Part shown: in pieces, positions 1 through 7,667 of the stretch | How positions within the stretch are numbered: the stretch's first letter is position 1 | Layout of the letters: every line of letters starts with the position of its first letter | Assembly (NCBI GenBank): GCA_043820265.1 | Contig: JBDREA010000094.1 | Coordinates: forward strand, 1-20,820 | DNA: 20,820 bases | Direction of reading: 5' to 3' | Source: JBDREA01 sp043820265 | GTDB taxonomy: Archaea; Altiarchaeota; Altiarchaeia; IMC4; JBDREA01 | Program-made: the position numbers and the translations under genes | The notes under the pieces: generated by a model | The model's database searches: none | Seen by the model: the letters and a program-made list of their open reading frames with translations, nothing else | What the model was told of the DNA's origin: nothing

Positions 1-1
1 A

Positions 2-553
2 GTCGACACACTACTTCCTGAGATGGAAGAAGAGATACTTTCAGTGGACAACGTCCAGAGGGCTACTGATTCAGGGAGGAGATCCAGATTCAGGGTGGTA
101 GTCGCCGTAGGGAATAAAAACGGATACGTAGGAGTAGGGGAAGAAAAAGGAAAAGAAATCGGACCCACAATCCGAAAAGCCATTGTAAGAGCCAAATTGA
201 ATATCAGAGAAGTCATGAGAGCTTGCTCAAGCTGGGAATGCGGATGCGGTCAACCCCATTCAATCCCATTCACAGTCCAAGGAAAAACCGGAAGCGTCCG
301 GGTGACTATTAAGCCGGCCCCTGTCGGTACAGGGCTTATCAGCGGGGAGATAGCAAGAAAAATCCTCACTCTCGCAGGGATCAAGGATGCGAGAACCCAC
401 ACCGAAGGACACACTCGCACAAGCTTGAATTTCGCACATGCCGTATTCGAGGCCCTTGGGAACCTTAATAAAACCAAGGTAAGCCAAAAGGAAATCAAAT
501 GTTTGAACATCATTTCCGGCGCTGTATCCGAGAAAGCAGAGAGCATACAATGA
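2..553 (+). CDS. rpsE: Small ribosomal subunit protein uS5 (5' partial)
   Basis: Protein uS5 of the 30S subunit, which contributes to decoding accuracy. The reading frame is already open at base 2 (VDTLLPE precedes the first Met), matching the usual archaeal context ahead of the EEEIL..VQRATDSGRR segment, so the true start lies left of the window and 183 residues are visible of a family of about 210. The double-stranded RNA-binding region (RFRVVVAVGNKNGYVGVG) and the archaeal CSSWECGCGQPHS stretch with clustered cysteines are present. The C-terminal domain follows, with PAPVGTGLISGEIARKIL and the ARTHTEGHTRTSLNFAHAVF segment. The stop overlaps the next start as ATGA, so translation is probably coupled to uL30 in the spc operon. 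Confidence 0.97.
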   Translation, partial: VDTLLPEMEEEILSVDNVQRATDSGRRSRFRVVVAVGNKNGYVGVGEEKGKEIGPTIRKAIVRAKLNIREVMRACSSWECGCGQPHSIPFTVQGKTGSVRVTIKPAPVGTGLISGEIARKILTLAGIKDARTHTEGHTRTSLNFAHAVFEALGNLNKTKVSQKEIKCLNIISGAVSEKAESIQ

Positions 554-1068
554 AAAAGCCGAAAAAGTCAGTTAAAGAGGCACCAACCAAGCCGGCTAAG
601 AAGATAGCCTTAATCAGGGTTAGAGGCAGCGTCAACGTCAGAGGCGACATCGAAGAAACACTAAAATTGATGAACCTCAATCAATCCAATCATTGTGTTA
701 TAGTCGACGACAGACCACAATACAAGGGTATGATAAAAAAAGTTAAGGATTACATCACATGGGGGGAGATAAACCAGGACATGCTCGCTCAACTAATAAA
801 AACGAGGGCTCTTCTTCGCGGAAGAATACCTTTGACAGATGACTATCTAAAGGAACACACCAGCTACAAATCAATAAATGATTTCTCCAAGGCAGTGTTC
901 GATTTGAAGGCTTTTATCAAAGACGTCCCCCAAATCAAACCGGTTTTCCGATTGAAACCCCCAAATAAGGGATTCGAGAGATCCGGGATTAAAAGGCCAT
1001 ATTCATTGGGGGGAGCCCTTGGATATCGCGGAGAGAAAATCAACGATTTGCTTGCGAGGATGATCTGA
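550..1068 (+). CDS. rpl30: Large ribosomal subunit protein uL30
   Basis: Archaeal/eukaryotic-type uL30 of the 50S subunit, 172 aa. The start is the ATG of the ATGA overlap with uS5; a longer frame from 499 would only re-read uS5 sequence. After a Lys/Pro-rich basic tail of about 18 residues comes the diagnostic ALIRVRGSVNVRGDIEETLKLM region, then the family segments CVIVDDRPQYKGMI and ITWGEI. Residues after about 95 form the extra C-terminal domain seen in archaeal but not bacterial L30. The basic N-terminal tail makes it somewhat longer than the roughly 155 aa usual in archaea. It sits between uS5 and uL15 as in most archaeal spc operons. Confidence 0.96.
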   Translation: MKKPKKSVKEAPTKPAKKIALIRVRGSVNVRGDIEETLKLMNLNQSNHCVIVDDRPQYKGMIKKVKDYITWGEINQDMLAQLIKTRALLRGRIPLTDDYLKEHTSYKSINDFSKAVFDLKAFIKDVPQIKPVFRLKPPNKGFERSGIKRPYSLGGALGYRGEKINDLLARMI

Positions 1069-1069
1069 A

Positions 1070-1552
1070 ATGGCCCAAAAGAACCGTAAGACTGTAAGCC
1101 TCAGGGGAAGCAGAACTTACGGCTACGGCAATGCCCAAAAACATCGAGGGGCCGGCTCACGAGGTGGTAGGGGAAAGGCCGGAAGTAAAAAACACAAGTG
1201 GCATCATTTCTCCAAATACCATAAAGGACACTTTGGCCATAAAGGTTTCAAAAGGCCTGAGAGTGGATGTATAGAGATAAGAAAGATAAATGTTGGCTTC
1301 TTATCCGAGCATATTGAAAGATTCGTTGAAGAAGGTTACGCGAAAAAAACAAAAAAGGATTTGGAAGTTGACCTTACGAAAGCTGGCTTTCATAAACTTT
1401 TAGGTTCAGGAACAATTGATAAAGCATTGATCATCAAGGTTGGCTCATATTCTGAGAGGGCAAAAGAAAAGGTCGAGAAAGCAGGGGGAAAAATTGAGGG
1501 TCCGCCCGAACCTGAGGTCAGCTCAGAGGGTGAAAAGACCAAAGGGAAGTGA
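1070..1552 (+). CDS. rpl15: Large ribosomal subunit protein uL15
   Basis: uL15 of the 50S subunit, 160 aa, starting one base after the uL30 stop, with a purine-rich GAGGATG just upstream as a plausible ribosome-binding site. The N-terminal third is the typical glycine- and arginine-rich extended tail that threads into 23S rRNA (SRTYGYGNAQKHRGAGSRGG, then RGKAGSKKHKW). The globular C-terminal part contains INVGFLSEHIERF and the VDLTKAGFHKLLGSG segment. The final 20 residues or so (GPPEPEVSSEGEKTKGK) form a hydrophilic extension that looks disordered. SecY follows after 7 bases, the order conserved in archaea and bacteria. Confidence 0.96.
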   Translation: MAQKNRKTVSLRGSRTYGYGNAQKHRGAGSRGGRGKAGSKKHKWHHFSKYHKGHFGHKGFKRPESGCIEIRKINVGFLSEHIERFVEEGYAKKTKKDLEVDLTKAGFHKLLGSGTIDKALIIKVGSYSERAKEKVEKAGGKIEGPPEPEVSSEGEKTKGK

Positions 1553-1559
1553 TTAAAGA

Positions 1560-2993
1560 ATGGATTTAGAGTTCATCCGTCCAACTCTGAAATATATTCC
1601 TGAGGTCAGCCATCCACGAAGACACGTTTCATTCAATGAGAAAGTTTCGTGGACTGGAGCGATCTTGATCTTGTTCTTCATCATGGGTGTGATATACCCC
1701 TATGGTGTTAGCCCCGAGAAGCTCGAGGAGCGGATCAGGGGTTTCGCCCAGTTGCAGATAATCTTTGCAAGCAGTATGGGTTCCATTATTTCCACGGGGA
1801 TTGGTCCAATTGTTACGGCTTCAATTATCCTGCAGCTTCTAATCGGATCAAAGATGCTTGACGTAGACCTCAAAAAGATGGAGAACCGGGCCCTCTTTCA
1901 GGGGACTCAGAAAATACTGACTGTTATCATCGCGTTTTTCGAGGCGACTGCACTTGTAGTAGTAACCCATATGGTGGATGTCCCTGTTGTCAGCGGGGAG
2001 ATCGTTACGTTTCAAGTGATACAGTGGCTTAGGGCCTTTACGATTTTACAGCTCGCATTGGGTTCCATAATCCTGATGTATTTGGATGAGGTAGTTTCTA
2101 AGTGGGGAATAGGTTCTGGAATCAGCTTATTCATCGCAGGAGGAGTTTCCCAGGTCATAATCACTCGTTCATTTAATATCCTGCCAAATCCGGGGGGAGG
2201 ATATGCGGGAATCATACCGAATTTCATTTACTGGATGACCAACGGAGACCTCCAGTGGTTTATGCTCTGGCCTTTGATAGGGACTATCATCGTGTTTTTG
2301 GTGGTTGTGTTCGGGGAATCCATGAGACTTGAGATTCCACTGTCCTATGGTGGGATAAGGGGGGTTGGGGGGAGGTATCCTCTCAGGTTCTTTTATGTCT
2401 CAAATATTCCAGTCATATTGGCCGCAGCCCTTCTTATGAACGTCAGCATGTGGGCTGGATTCGCAGGAGTTGACGTGAATGATCCAGCTCTTCGTGTATC
2501 GGAGCTTTCTGGCCTTCAGAGGGCTGTGTACTTCATTACCACAAACATCACTTTAGGTCGATTGAACGGAATCCTGAGCCCGGATAGGATCAGTGAGATC
2601 TGGGACCCTTCGATCGTCGTTCACTTTATAATATACGCCATCGCTTTTACCGGTTTGTGTGTCTTATTTGGTCAATTCTGGGTCCAGACGACCGGTCTTG
2701 GGCCAGAAGAGGTGGCAGACCAGATACACCAGGGAGGGATGCAGATACCAGGCTTCAGGAGGGATAAGAGGGTCATTCAGAGGATGCTTGGAAAATATAT
2801 CCCGCAAATTACGATTATCAGTTCAGTCGCAGTTGGATTGCTTGCCGCAGGCGCTGATCTATTAGGTGCCGTTGGAAGCGGGACAGGGATACTTCTTACA
2901 GTGGGAATCATCTACAGGCTCTATGAGGAAGTACAAAAGGAGCAGATGAGCGAGATGCACCCCATGTTCCGTAGGATTTTGGGTAAGGAATAG
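1560..2993 (+). CDS. secY: Preprotein translocase channel subunit SecY
   Basis: Main channel subunit of the SecYEG(beta) translocon in the cytoplasmic membrane, which moves unfolded proteins across or into the membrane. It has 477 aa, the usual archaeal size, with about ten hydrophobic segments. The first begins near residue 32 (GAILILFFIMGVIYPYGV). The plug and pore region (GSIISTGIGPIVTASIILQLLIGS) and the cytoplasmic loop GGIRGVGGRYPLRFFYVSNIPVI are characteristic. The C-terminal cytoplasmic tail ends with EMHPMFRRILGKE. It is the last gene of the ribosomal operon here and is followed by T-rich terminator-like sequence. The gene normally found downstream of secY in many archaea (adk) is not in this position. 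Confidence 0.97.
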   Translation: MDLEFIRPTLKYIPEVSHPRRHVSFNEKVSWTGAILILFFIMGVIYPYGVSPEKLEERIRGFAQLQIIFASSMGSIISTGIGPIVTASIILQLLIGSKMLDVDLKKMENRALFQGTQKILTVIIAFFEATALVVVTHMVDVPVVSGEIVTFQVIQWLRAFTILQLALGSIILMYLDEVVSKWGIGSGISLFIAGGVSQVIITRSFNILPNPGGGYAGIIPNFIYWMTNGDLQWFMLWPLIGTIIVFLVVVFGESMRLEIPLSYGGIRGVGGRYPLRFFYVSNIPVILAAALLMNVSMWAGFAGVDVNDPALRVSELSGLQRAVYFITTNITLGRLNGILSPDRISEIWDPSIVVHFIIYAIAFTGLCVLFGQFWVQTTGLGPEEVADQIHQGGMQIPGFRRDKRVIQRMLGKYIPQITIISSVAVGLLAAGADLLGAVGSGTGILLTVGIIYRLYEEVQKEQMSEMHPMFRRILGKE

Positions 2994-3007
2994 ACTTTCT
3001 TGATTGG

Positions 3008-3051
3008 TTTTTTGTTGTTGTTTTATAGGCAGAAGGATATTTTACTTTTTT
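3008..3051 (+). terminator. T-rich terminator after secY
   Basis: Fifteen bases after the secY stop the + strand has a run of six T, then TTG repeats and TTTT, followed by a second T-rich block (TTTTACTTTTTT) ending near 3051. Archaeal RNA polymerase terminates on such U-rich stretches without needing a hairpin, so this is the likely end of the spc transcript. Confidence 0.55.
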
Positions 3052-3309
3052 CCGAGGATAATCGCTTTCTTTTATATACCATGATGTTTTTATATGATGA
3101 TGTCATACATTATATTACCAACAATGAAAATTGTTGGCGTGGATAAAAAGAAGGGGGGGAATCTAAGAAAAAAACCCTGATAATCTGTAAAACAGAAAAA
3201 AAAGGGGGCAAAAAAAGATCATTGGCTAAGAAAAAAACAAGGATAAATCTTAAAAAAAGATTATCCCAAAAAAAAGCCAAAAAGATCGCCCCCCCCCTTA
3301 TCCACATAA
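3052..3309. other. Intergenic gap between convergent secY and CCA genes
   Basis: No convincing protein gene. The + strand has TATA-like boxes at 3071-3078 (TTTATATA) and 3087-3096. A perfect 8-bp hairpin with a GAAA loop follows (3118-3125 with 3130-3137). From 3139 to 3305 the DNA is extremely purine-rich on the + strand and is bracketed by inverted arms: GTGGATAA at 3139-3146 plus seven G at 3153-3159, against nine C at 3289-3297 plus TTATCCAC at 3298-3305. Smaller hairpins sit at about 3184-3196 and 3241-3266. Read on the - strand, these are stem-loops followed by T runs. The region is therefore either a multi-part terminator for the CCA gene or a structured RNA read from the + strand. Confidence 0.6.
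3139..3305 (-). terminator. Tandem stem-loop/T-tract terminators of the CCA operon
   Basis: On the - strand, directly after the CCA-enzyme stop, stem-loops are each followed by runs of T. One (3241-3266) pairs GGATAATCTT with AAGATTTATCC and is followed by TTGTTTTTTT. Another (3184-3196) pairs TCTGT with ACAGA and is followed shortly by seven T. At least four T runs of seven or more occur. This explains much of the purine skew of the opposite strand. Confidence 0.5.
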
Positions 3310-4653
3310 CTAGTTCTTCAGGAACTTCTCCAAGTAAATCAGAATACCCTTATCCTTCCTCTTATAAAACAAACCCTTAAGAGTCTCAAGCCCAAACTCC
3401 CCCTTCAACCTCAGATCCTTTCCAAAACCTGCCTTCGAACCGATAACATACAACAGAAGCTCATCTACCAGTATAAACTTTCTTTTACCATCAACAAACC
3501 AAAAACCTCCCTCAACATAAGGATTATTCTTAGAATACTTTTCCAAAAACTTATCCTGATTCACAATATCAGTATCTATGGGAGGTCCCCGAACACGCTT
3601 AAGGGGGGGAAGCTCCCAAACTTCAAATTCAAACAAAAGTATCGAAAAGTCAGACTCATTACTCCAAAAACCAGATTTAAAGATTTCAAAATCATCAGAC
3701 TCAACGGTCTCTGCTATAGATTTCAAGGTCCGTCTAAGCTGACCATATAAGGTATTAACATTAAGTTTGGGATGGATGATCTCAATCGCAACAAGATGCG
3801 TCCCCCGGCCCTTTCCTAATACCAAAAGTTCATCAATGGAAGGTGGAATTTTTTCAGGTGGAAAAAACCATTCCTTAGAAGGCTTAGCTAAAAAACCTCG
3901 GGCAAAAACCATAAACTCGGACATCTTTTCTCGAGAAACAGCGGCTGCGACATTTCTGTCCTGGTCGACGGGATCAACAACCACCAAATCAGCCCCGGTA
4001 AAATAATAATTTAGCGCAGACCTATCCTCCCAAAGGCCGGCTGGATCAATGACTTCGCCATATTTCCAATCTGAGGCAGCCTTCAAAACATCGACGAACG
4101 ACCCATATTGAAAGACCAACAACTCAACCAGGTAACCCGAAAACCCCATAACCTTAGCTTCCGCCCCATAGACGTTCTGGGATTTCATGAACTTCTTCAA
4201 CAAACGCACCTGCCCAACATCAATTTTTCCACTCTGCTCCTTCTGCATGATAAACTTTGTATGGAGGGGAGTGCGATCCACAGAGGTTTTAAATTTTCCT
4301 GAACCAAAAAACGGCACAATCTCAAAAACAATCCCCTTATAGACCCCCTTCACATAGGGATGCTCGGCGTAATCGATCTCATATTCTGTTTTCAGGTTTT
4401 TAAAAAGTTTTTTCCCAACATCCAACCCGTGAGACTCCAATTCCTCCGGCTTGGTATCAGAAGGAAAAGGAATGAACAAATCGACATCGGTTTCACCGAT
4501 CAGATCAGTACCTTTCGCAACCGAACCGACCAAGACGGGTGTAACGCCCAGTTTTTTAAGCTCTGCTGAGACCTCGGATATCGCCGCATCAGTCTTCTTT
4601 TTTTCCCCCGGACTGGGAGTGATATCAGCGATCACATCATCTAAAAACTTCAA
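3310..4653 (-). CDS. cca: CCA-adding enzyme (tRNA nucleotidyltransferase, archaeal class I)
   Basis: Adds or repairs the 3' CCA end of tRNAs, which is needed here because the tRNA-Trp in this window does not encode CCA. 447 aa, normal for the archaeal class I family. The nucleotidyltransferase signature is at residues 43-60: VGS, then GT, then GETDVDLF, with carboxylates D56 and D58. The third metal ligand lies in FEIVP (E111), where the family usually has Asp. Downstream family landmarks include SVDRTPLHTKF, VRLLKKFMKSQNVYGAE, GFSGYLVELLVFQYGSF, and VDPVDQDRNVAAAVS. The start is a TTG overlapping the TGA of the upstream radical SAM gene (TTGA), indicating translational coupling. No ATG is available nearby; a GTG six codons in is the only alternative. 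Confidence 0.95.
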   Translation of the reverse strand: MKFLDDVIADITPSPGEKKKTDAAISEVSAELKKLGVTPVLVGSVAKGTDLIGETDVDLFIPFPSDTKPEELESHGLDVGKKLFKNLKTEYEIDYAEHPYVKGVYKGIVFEIVPFFGSGKFKTSVDRTPLHTKFIMQKEQSGKIDVGQVRLLKKFMKSQNVYGAEAKVMGFSGYLVELLVFQYGSFVDVLKAASDWKYGEVIDPAGLWEDRSALNYYFTGADLVVVDPVDQDRNVAAAVSREKMSEFMVFARGFLAKPSKEWFFPPEKIPPSIDELLVLGKGRGTHLVAIEIIHPKLNVNTLYGQLRRTLKSIAETVESDDFEIFKSGFWSNESDFSILLFEFEVWELPPLKRVRGPPIDTDIVNQDKFLEKYSKNNPYVEGGFWFVDGKRKFILVDELLLYVIGSKAGFGKDLRLKGEFGLETLKGLFYKRKDKGILIYLEKFLKN

Positions 4654-5660
4654 TTCCAGACACCTGCAATCTTTTCTTTACACGAAGGGCATGTACCATT
4701 TGTTAATGAATTCTTTTCAACCCCGAATCCAACACGCTCAACCAATAATTCCCTGCAATTAGGGCAACAGGTATTCTCAGTTTCATCATGGGGGACATTT
4801 CCCGCATAGATATGCCTTAACCCTGCCTCCCCCCCGACCTCAATTGCGAGTTTGATGGTTTCCATCGGAGTCCTCTCCAAATCAGTCAACCTGTGATCAG
4901 GATGGAACCTAGAAACATGCCACGGCGTATCGGCTCCGAGCTCATCACAGATGAATGAGGCAATCGCTGAAAGCTCATCTCCTGAATCATTTAACGTAGG
5001 AATAATCAACGTAGTCACCTCAACCCATACACCTTTCTCCTTTAACAACTTAAGCGAATCCAATACAGGAGCCAAACGAGCCCCGCAGACCCTCTGATAG
5101 AATTCTTCGCTAAACGCCTTTAAATCCACGTTGGCTGCATCAAGAAAAGACGATGCATCCTCGATGACTTCAGAGGTCATATACCCATTCGTCACAAAGT
5201 TGTTCTTCAAACCCCTCTTCCTCGCAAGAATCCCGATGTCACAAGCGTACTCGTAAAAAATAGTAGGTTCAGTGTAGGTGTAGGAAATGCTCTTGCAACC
5301 ATAATCCAAAGCCTGCTCAACCACCTCTTCAGGTGACAAATCCCTCCCAGAGACCTCACCAGCCTTTCTAAGCTGACTGATGTCCGCGTTCTGGCAATTA
5401 AGACAGCGAAAATTGCATCCGATAGTCGCAACGCTAAAACTCAAGGTCCCGGGAAGAAAGTGGTAAAGCGGCTTCTTTTCGATTGGGTCGGCGCTCGCAG
5501 CGATCGCTTTGCCATAAACCAGAGAAAACAGCTTTCCCCCCCTGTTTTCTCTGACCCCACAAACACCCCTAACAGAGTCAGCAATCACACACCTGTGGCT
5601 GCAAAGACCACATTTTACGTCGTTTTCCGACACCTTCTCCCAGAATTCCGCGGTCTTCAC
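4650..5660 (-). CDS. AmmeMemoRadiSam-type radical SAM enzyme (PflA-like)
   Basis: Radical S-adenosylmethionine enzyme, distantly like pyruvate formate-lyase activase and related to the protein encoded beside AMMECR1 and MEMO domains in many archaea. Its substrate is not established. I place the start at GTG 5660 (336 aa), because GGTG lies 7 bases upstream; an upstream ATG at 5717 would add 19 residues read through the promoter. The N-terminal Cys cluster is CGLCSHRC with a further GVCGVR (residues about 17-34). The 4Fe-4S radical SAM motif CNFRCLNC follows (C82, C86, C89). Further on are ISYTYTEPTIFYEY, VDLKAF, and PWHVSRFHPDH. The C-terminus holds a zinc-ribbon-like pair, CPNC and CPSC. It is coupled to the CCA enzyme by TTGA. 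Confidence 0.9.
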   Translation of the reverse strand: MKTAEFWEKVSENDVKCGLCSHRCVIADSVRGVCGVRENRGGKLFSLVYGKAIAASADPIEKKPLYHFLPGTLSFSVATIGCNFRCLNCQNADISQLRKAGEVSGRDLSPEEVVEQALDYGCKSISYTYTEPTIFYEYACDIGILARKRGLKNNFVTNGYMTSEVIEDASSFLDAANVDLKAFSEEFYQRVCGARLAPVLDSLKLLKEKGVWVEVTTLIIPTLNDSGDELSAIASFICDELGADTPWHVSRFHPDHRLTDLERTPMETIKLAIEVGGEAGLRHIYAGNVPHDETENTCCPNCRELLVERVGFGVEKNSLTNGTCPSCKEKIAGVWN

Positions 5661-5693
5661 TTCAAAGCACCCTATACTATAGGGTACAAACAC

Positions 5694-5705
5694 AAAAATA
5701 AAAAG
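5694..5705 (+). promoter_or_regulatory. TATA-like box of the small membrane protein gene
   Basis: An A-rich box (CAAAAATAAAAA) centred about 28 bases before the ATG at 5727 fits archaeal leaderless transcription. The 66-bp gap also serves the leftward radical SAM gene, whose promoter must overlap it; a small palindrome (CTATACTATAG, 5672-5682) lies in between. Confidence 0.4.
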
Positions 5706-5726
5706 CCTCGCGTCCAATATTCATCT

Positions 5727-5987
5727 ATGGATCCTGGCAGCGCCTTAATCTGGGTGTTTTTAGCCTTTCTCGCAGGCTTAATCGGATATTTCGGAAAATA
5801 CATTGGTAGAATCATAATCAGGAGTATTAGAGGCGGCGAGAGTAGTGACCTCCAAAAGAAGTCAGAGCAAAAAGTAAATGTTCCTAGTAAAGGCAAATAC
5901 GACTATAAAATCGAAAAAGAGCAGTTGAAACTGGAGAAGAAAAAACTTAAGAAGGAGAAGAAACAGAACGGAGATAAGAAGAATTGA
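5727..5987 (+). CDS. Small single-span membrane protein with Lys-rich tail
   Basis: Hypothetical 86-aa protein, family not recognised. Residues 7-22 form one hydrophobic segment (LIWVFLAFLAGLIGYF), followed by a basic IIIRSIRGG region, which predicts the C-terminus in the cytoplasm. After a short linker, residues 55-86 are extremely charged (KIEKEQLKLEKKKLKKEKK) and likely form a helix or coiled coil, possibly binding nucleic acid or ribosomes. The start is the ATG at 5727; the frame is open further upstream, but that part is the antisense of the radical SAM gene. There is no Shine-Dalgarno, and the TATA-like box fits a leaderless start. Elp3 follows after 33 bases on the same strand and may be cotranscribed. 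Confidence 0.65.
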   Translation: MDPGSALIWVFLAFLAGLIGYFGKYIGRIIIRSIRGGESSDLQKKSEQKVNVPSKGKYDYKIEKEQLKLEKKKLKKEKKQNGDKKN

Positions 5988-6020
5988 TTATTTCATCTCC
6001 TCATAAATTTTTACTGTACA

Positions 6021-7664
6021 ATGAATACAATCCGTTTATTAATCGAAAAAATCCTATCGGGTGACATCTCTTCCCGGGAGGAGTTGGAGCTTGAGAAGCG
6101 GAGCCTGTGTGGAGAGCTTGGATTAGATGGTTTCATCCGAAACAGCGAGATTCTTGCCCAGGCAAAACCGCAAGAGAAGAAGAGGATCCTCCCCCTCCTC
6201 CAGAAGAAGCCATCCCGCACCATGAGCGGAGTCGCTGTGGTGGCTGCTATGACGCGGCCGCACGAGTGCCCCCACGGAAAGTGCAGGTACTGCCCTGGTG
6301 GTCCTGAGATCAACGTTCCACAAAGCTACACTGGAAAAGAGCCTGCCACCCGGCGCGCCATCCAGTACTGCTATGATCCATTTCTTCAGGTAACGTTCCG
6401 TCTGCGGCAGCTTAGAAAGATCGGTCATCCAATCGACAAAGTCGACCTTATCGTAATGGGCGGAACCTTAACCGCTCAGATGCTCGACTACCAGGAATGG
6501 TTCGTCAAGGAATCGCTTAGGGCGATGAATGAATTCGAAAAAAACGATTCATTGATTGACGGGCTCGGAGAGGAAAAATTCATCGAAGAATACAAATCCT
6601 CGAAAAAAACGTTCAGATACGTAGAAGACGTCCAACTCGAAAACGAAACTGGAAGCGTACGCTGTATCGGGATGACATTTGAGCCCCGACCAGATTGGGC
6701 GAAGAAGGAAGAGATAAACCGGATGCTAGGTTTTGGAGTGACTCGGGTTGAAGTCGGAGTGCAGGTTCCAGATGACAAAGTTTATCAGAAAGTCAATCGT
6801 GGCCACACAGTCGCGGATGTCGTTGAAGCCACTCAACAACTCAAAGACAGCGGCCTAAAAGTCGGTTACCATTTGATGCCAGGCATTCTCGGAGACAATC
6901 CTGAATTCGATCTTAAGATGTTTAAAAAAGTCTTCGAAGACGAGCGATTCAAACCTGACATGATAAAGATCTATCCCTTAATCGTTCTCAAAGGAACAGA
7001 GTTCTACGATGAATGGAAAAAGGGAAAATTTGAGCCTCTCACAGTTGACGAGGCCGTCAAAGAGATAGCTGACCTAAAGGAATTGCTTCCGCCATGGGTC
7101 AGGACGATGCGTATTATGCGCGATATTCCAAGCAACCTCGTGGATGCGGGAATCAAGTCAAGCAACCTCGGTGAGCTCGTCTACAGGGAACTTGATCGAA
7201 GGAAATCCAAATGCAACTGCATCCGCTGCAGGGAAGTGGGAAGATTCATTTTGAAGGGGGAGGAGCCAGATCCTCAAAAAATCAAAATAACAATAAGGGA
7301 TTACAAGGCGAACGGAGGCGAGGAAGTCTTCCTTTCATTCGAAGACATAAAAAATGATATCCTCATAGGATTTCTCAGGCTCAGAAAACCAGGTAATCCC
7401 TTCCGCCCCGAGATCACCAAAGGAACCGGCCTCGTCCGCGAACTCCACGTCTACGGCCCAATGGTCGAGCTCGGAGAAAAACCAGAATACGAATGGCAGC
7501 ACCGAGGCTACGGAAAAGAACTTCTTGAGGAGGCTGAAAAGATCGCCAAAGAAGAGTGGAACTCCAAAGAAATCCTAGTCACAAGCGGCATCGGCGCCAA
7601 AGAATACTACAAAAAACAAGGATACAAAAAGAAAGGCGTATACATGGGGAAGAAGCTAAAGTGA
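6021..7664 (+). CDS. elp3: Elp3: tRNA uridine(34) carboxymethyl-type acetyltransferase
   Basis: Archaeal Elp3, 547 aa, which combines a radical SAM domain with a GNAT acetyltransferase domain and starts the cm5-type modification of wobble uridine in tRNA. The N-terminal tRNA-binding segment leads into LLQKKPSRTMSGVAVVAAMT. The cluster motif is CPHGKCRYCPGG (C83, C88, C91, CX4CX2C), then PQSYTGKEPATRRA. GGTLTAQMLDYQEWFV, GMTFEPRPDW, GVTRVEVGVQ and YHLMPGILGD are typical Elp3 blocks. A zinc-binding CNCIRC segment sits near residue 400. The C-terminal GNAT domain has LVRELHVYGPMV and the acetyl-CoA loop HRGYGKELL. It ends three bases from the oppositely oriented acetyltransferase-like gene. In archaea Elp3 works without the other Elongator subunits. 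Confidence 0.96.
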   Translation: MNTIRLLIEKILSGDISSREELELEKRSLCGELGLDGFIRNSEILAQAKPQEKKRILPLLQKKPSRTMSGVAVVAAMTRPHECPHGKCRYCPGGPEINVPQSYTGKEPATRRAIQYCYDPFLQVTFRLRQLRKIGHPIDKVDLIVMGGTLTAQMLDYQEWFVKESLRAMNEFEKNDSLIDGLGEEKFIEEYKSSKKTFRYVEDVQLENETGSVRCIGMTFEPRPDWAKKEEINRMLGFGVTRVEVGVQVPDDKVYQKVNRGHTVADVVEATQQLKDSGLKVGYHLMPGILGDNPEFDLKMFKKVFEDERFKPDMIKIYPLIVLKGTEFYDEWKKGKFEPLTVDEAVKEIADLKELLPPWVRTMRIMRDIPSNLVDAGIKSSNLGELVYRELDRRKSKCNCIRCREVGRFILKGEEPDPQKIKITIRDYKANGGEEVFLSFEDIKNDILIGFLRLRKPGNPFRPEITKGTGLVRELHVYGPMVELGEKPEYEWQHRGYGKELLEEAEKIAKEEWNSKEILVTSGIGAKEYYKKQGYKKKGVYMGKKLK

Positions 7665-7667
7665 ACG

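Noticed and set aside
3094..3180. A perfect C-box-like ATGATGA (3094-3100) followed by CTGA (3177-3180).
   Set aside because: The 76-base spacing has no D'/C' pair or closing stem, and both motifs are short enough to occur by chance.
3110..3307. A 65-codon leftward frame (Phe/Leu-rich) just after the CCA gene.
   Set aside because: It arises from T-runs of terminator-like stem-loops, has low complexity, and no start signal precedes it other than the CCA coding end.
5661..5717. A 19-residue N-terminal extension (hydrophobic, signal-like) of the radical SAM protein.
   Set aside because: The GTG at 5660 has a GGTG site upstream, and the extension would run through the promoter; the family starts near the Cys cluster.
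5460..5726. An 89-codon upstream extension of the small membrane protein.
   Set aside because: It is antisense to the radical SAM coding sequence and the divergent promoter; the ATG at 5727 fits the TATA spacing.
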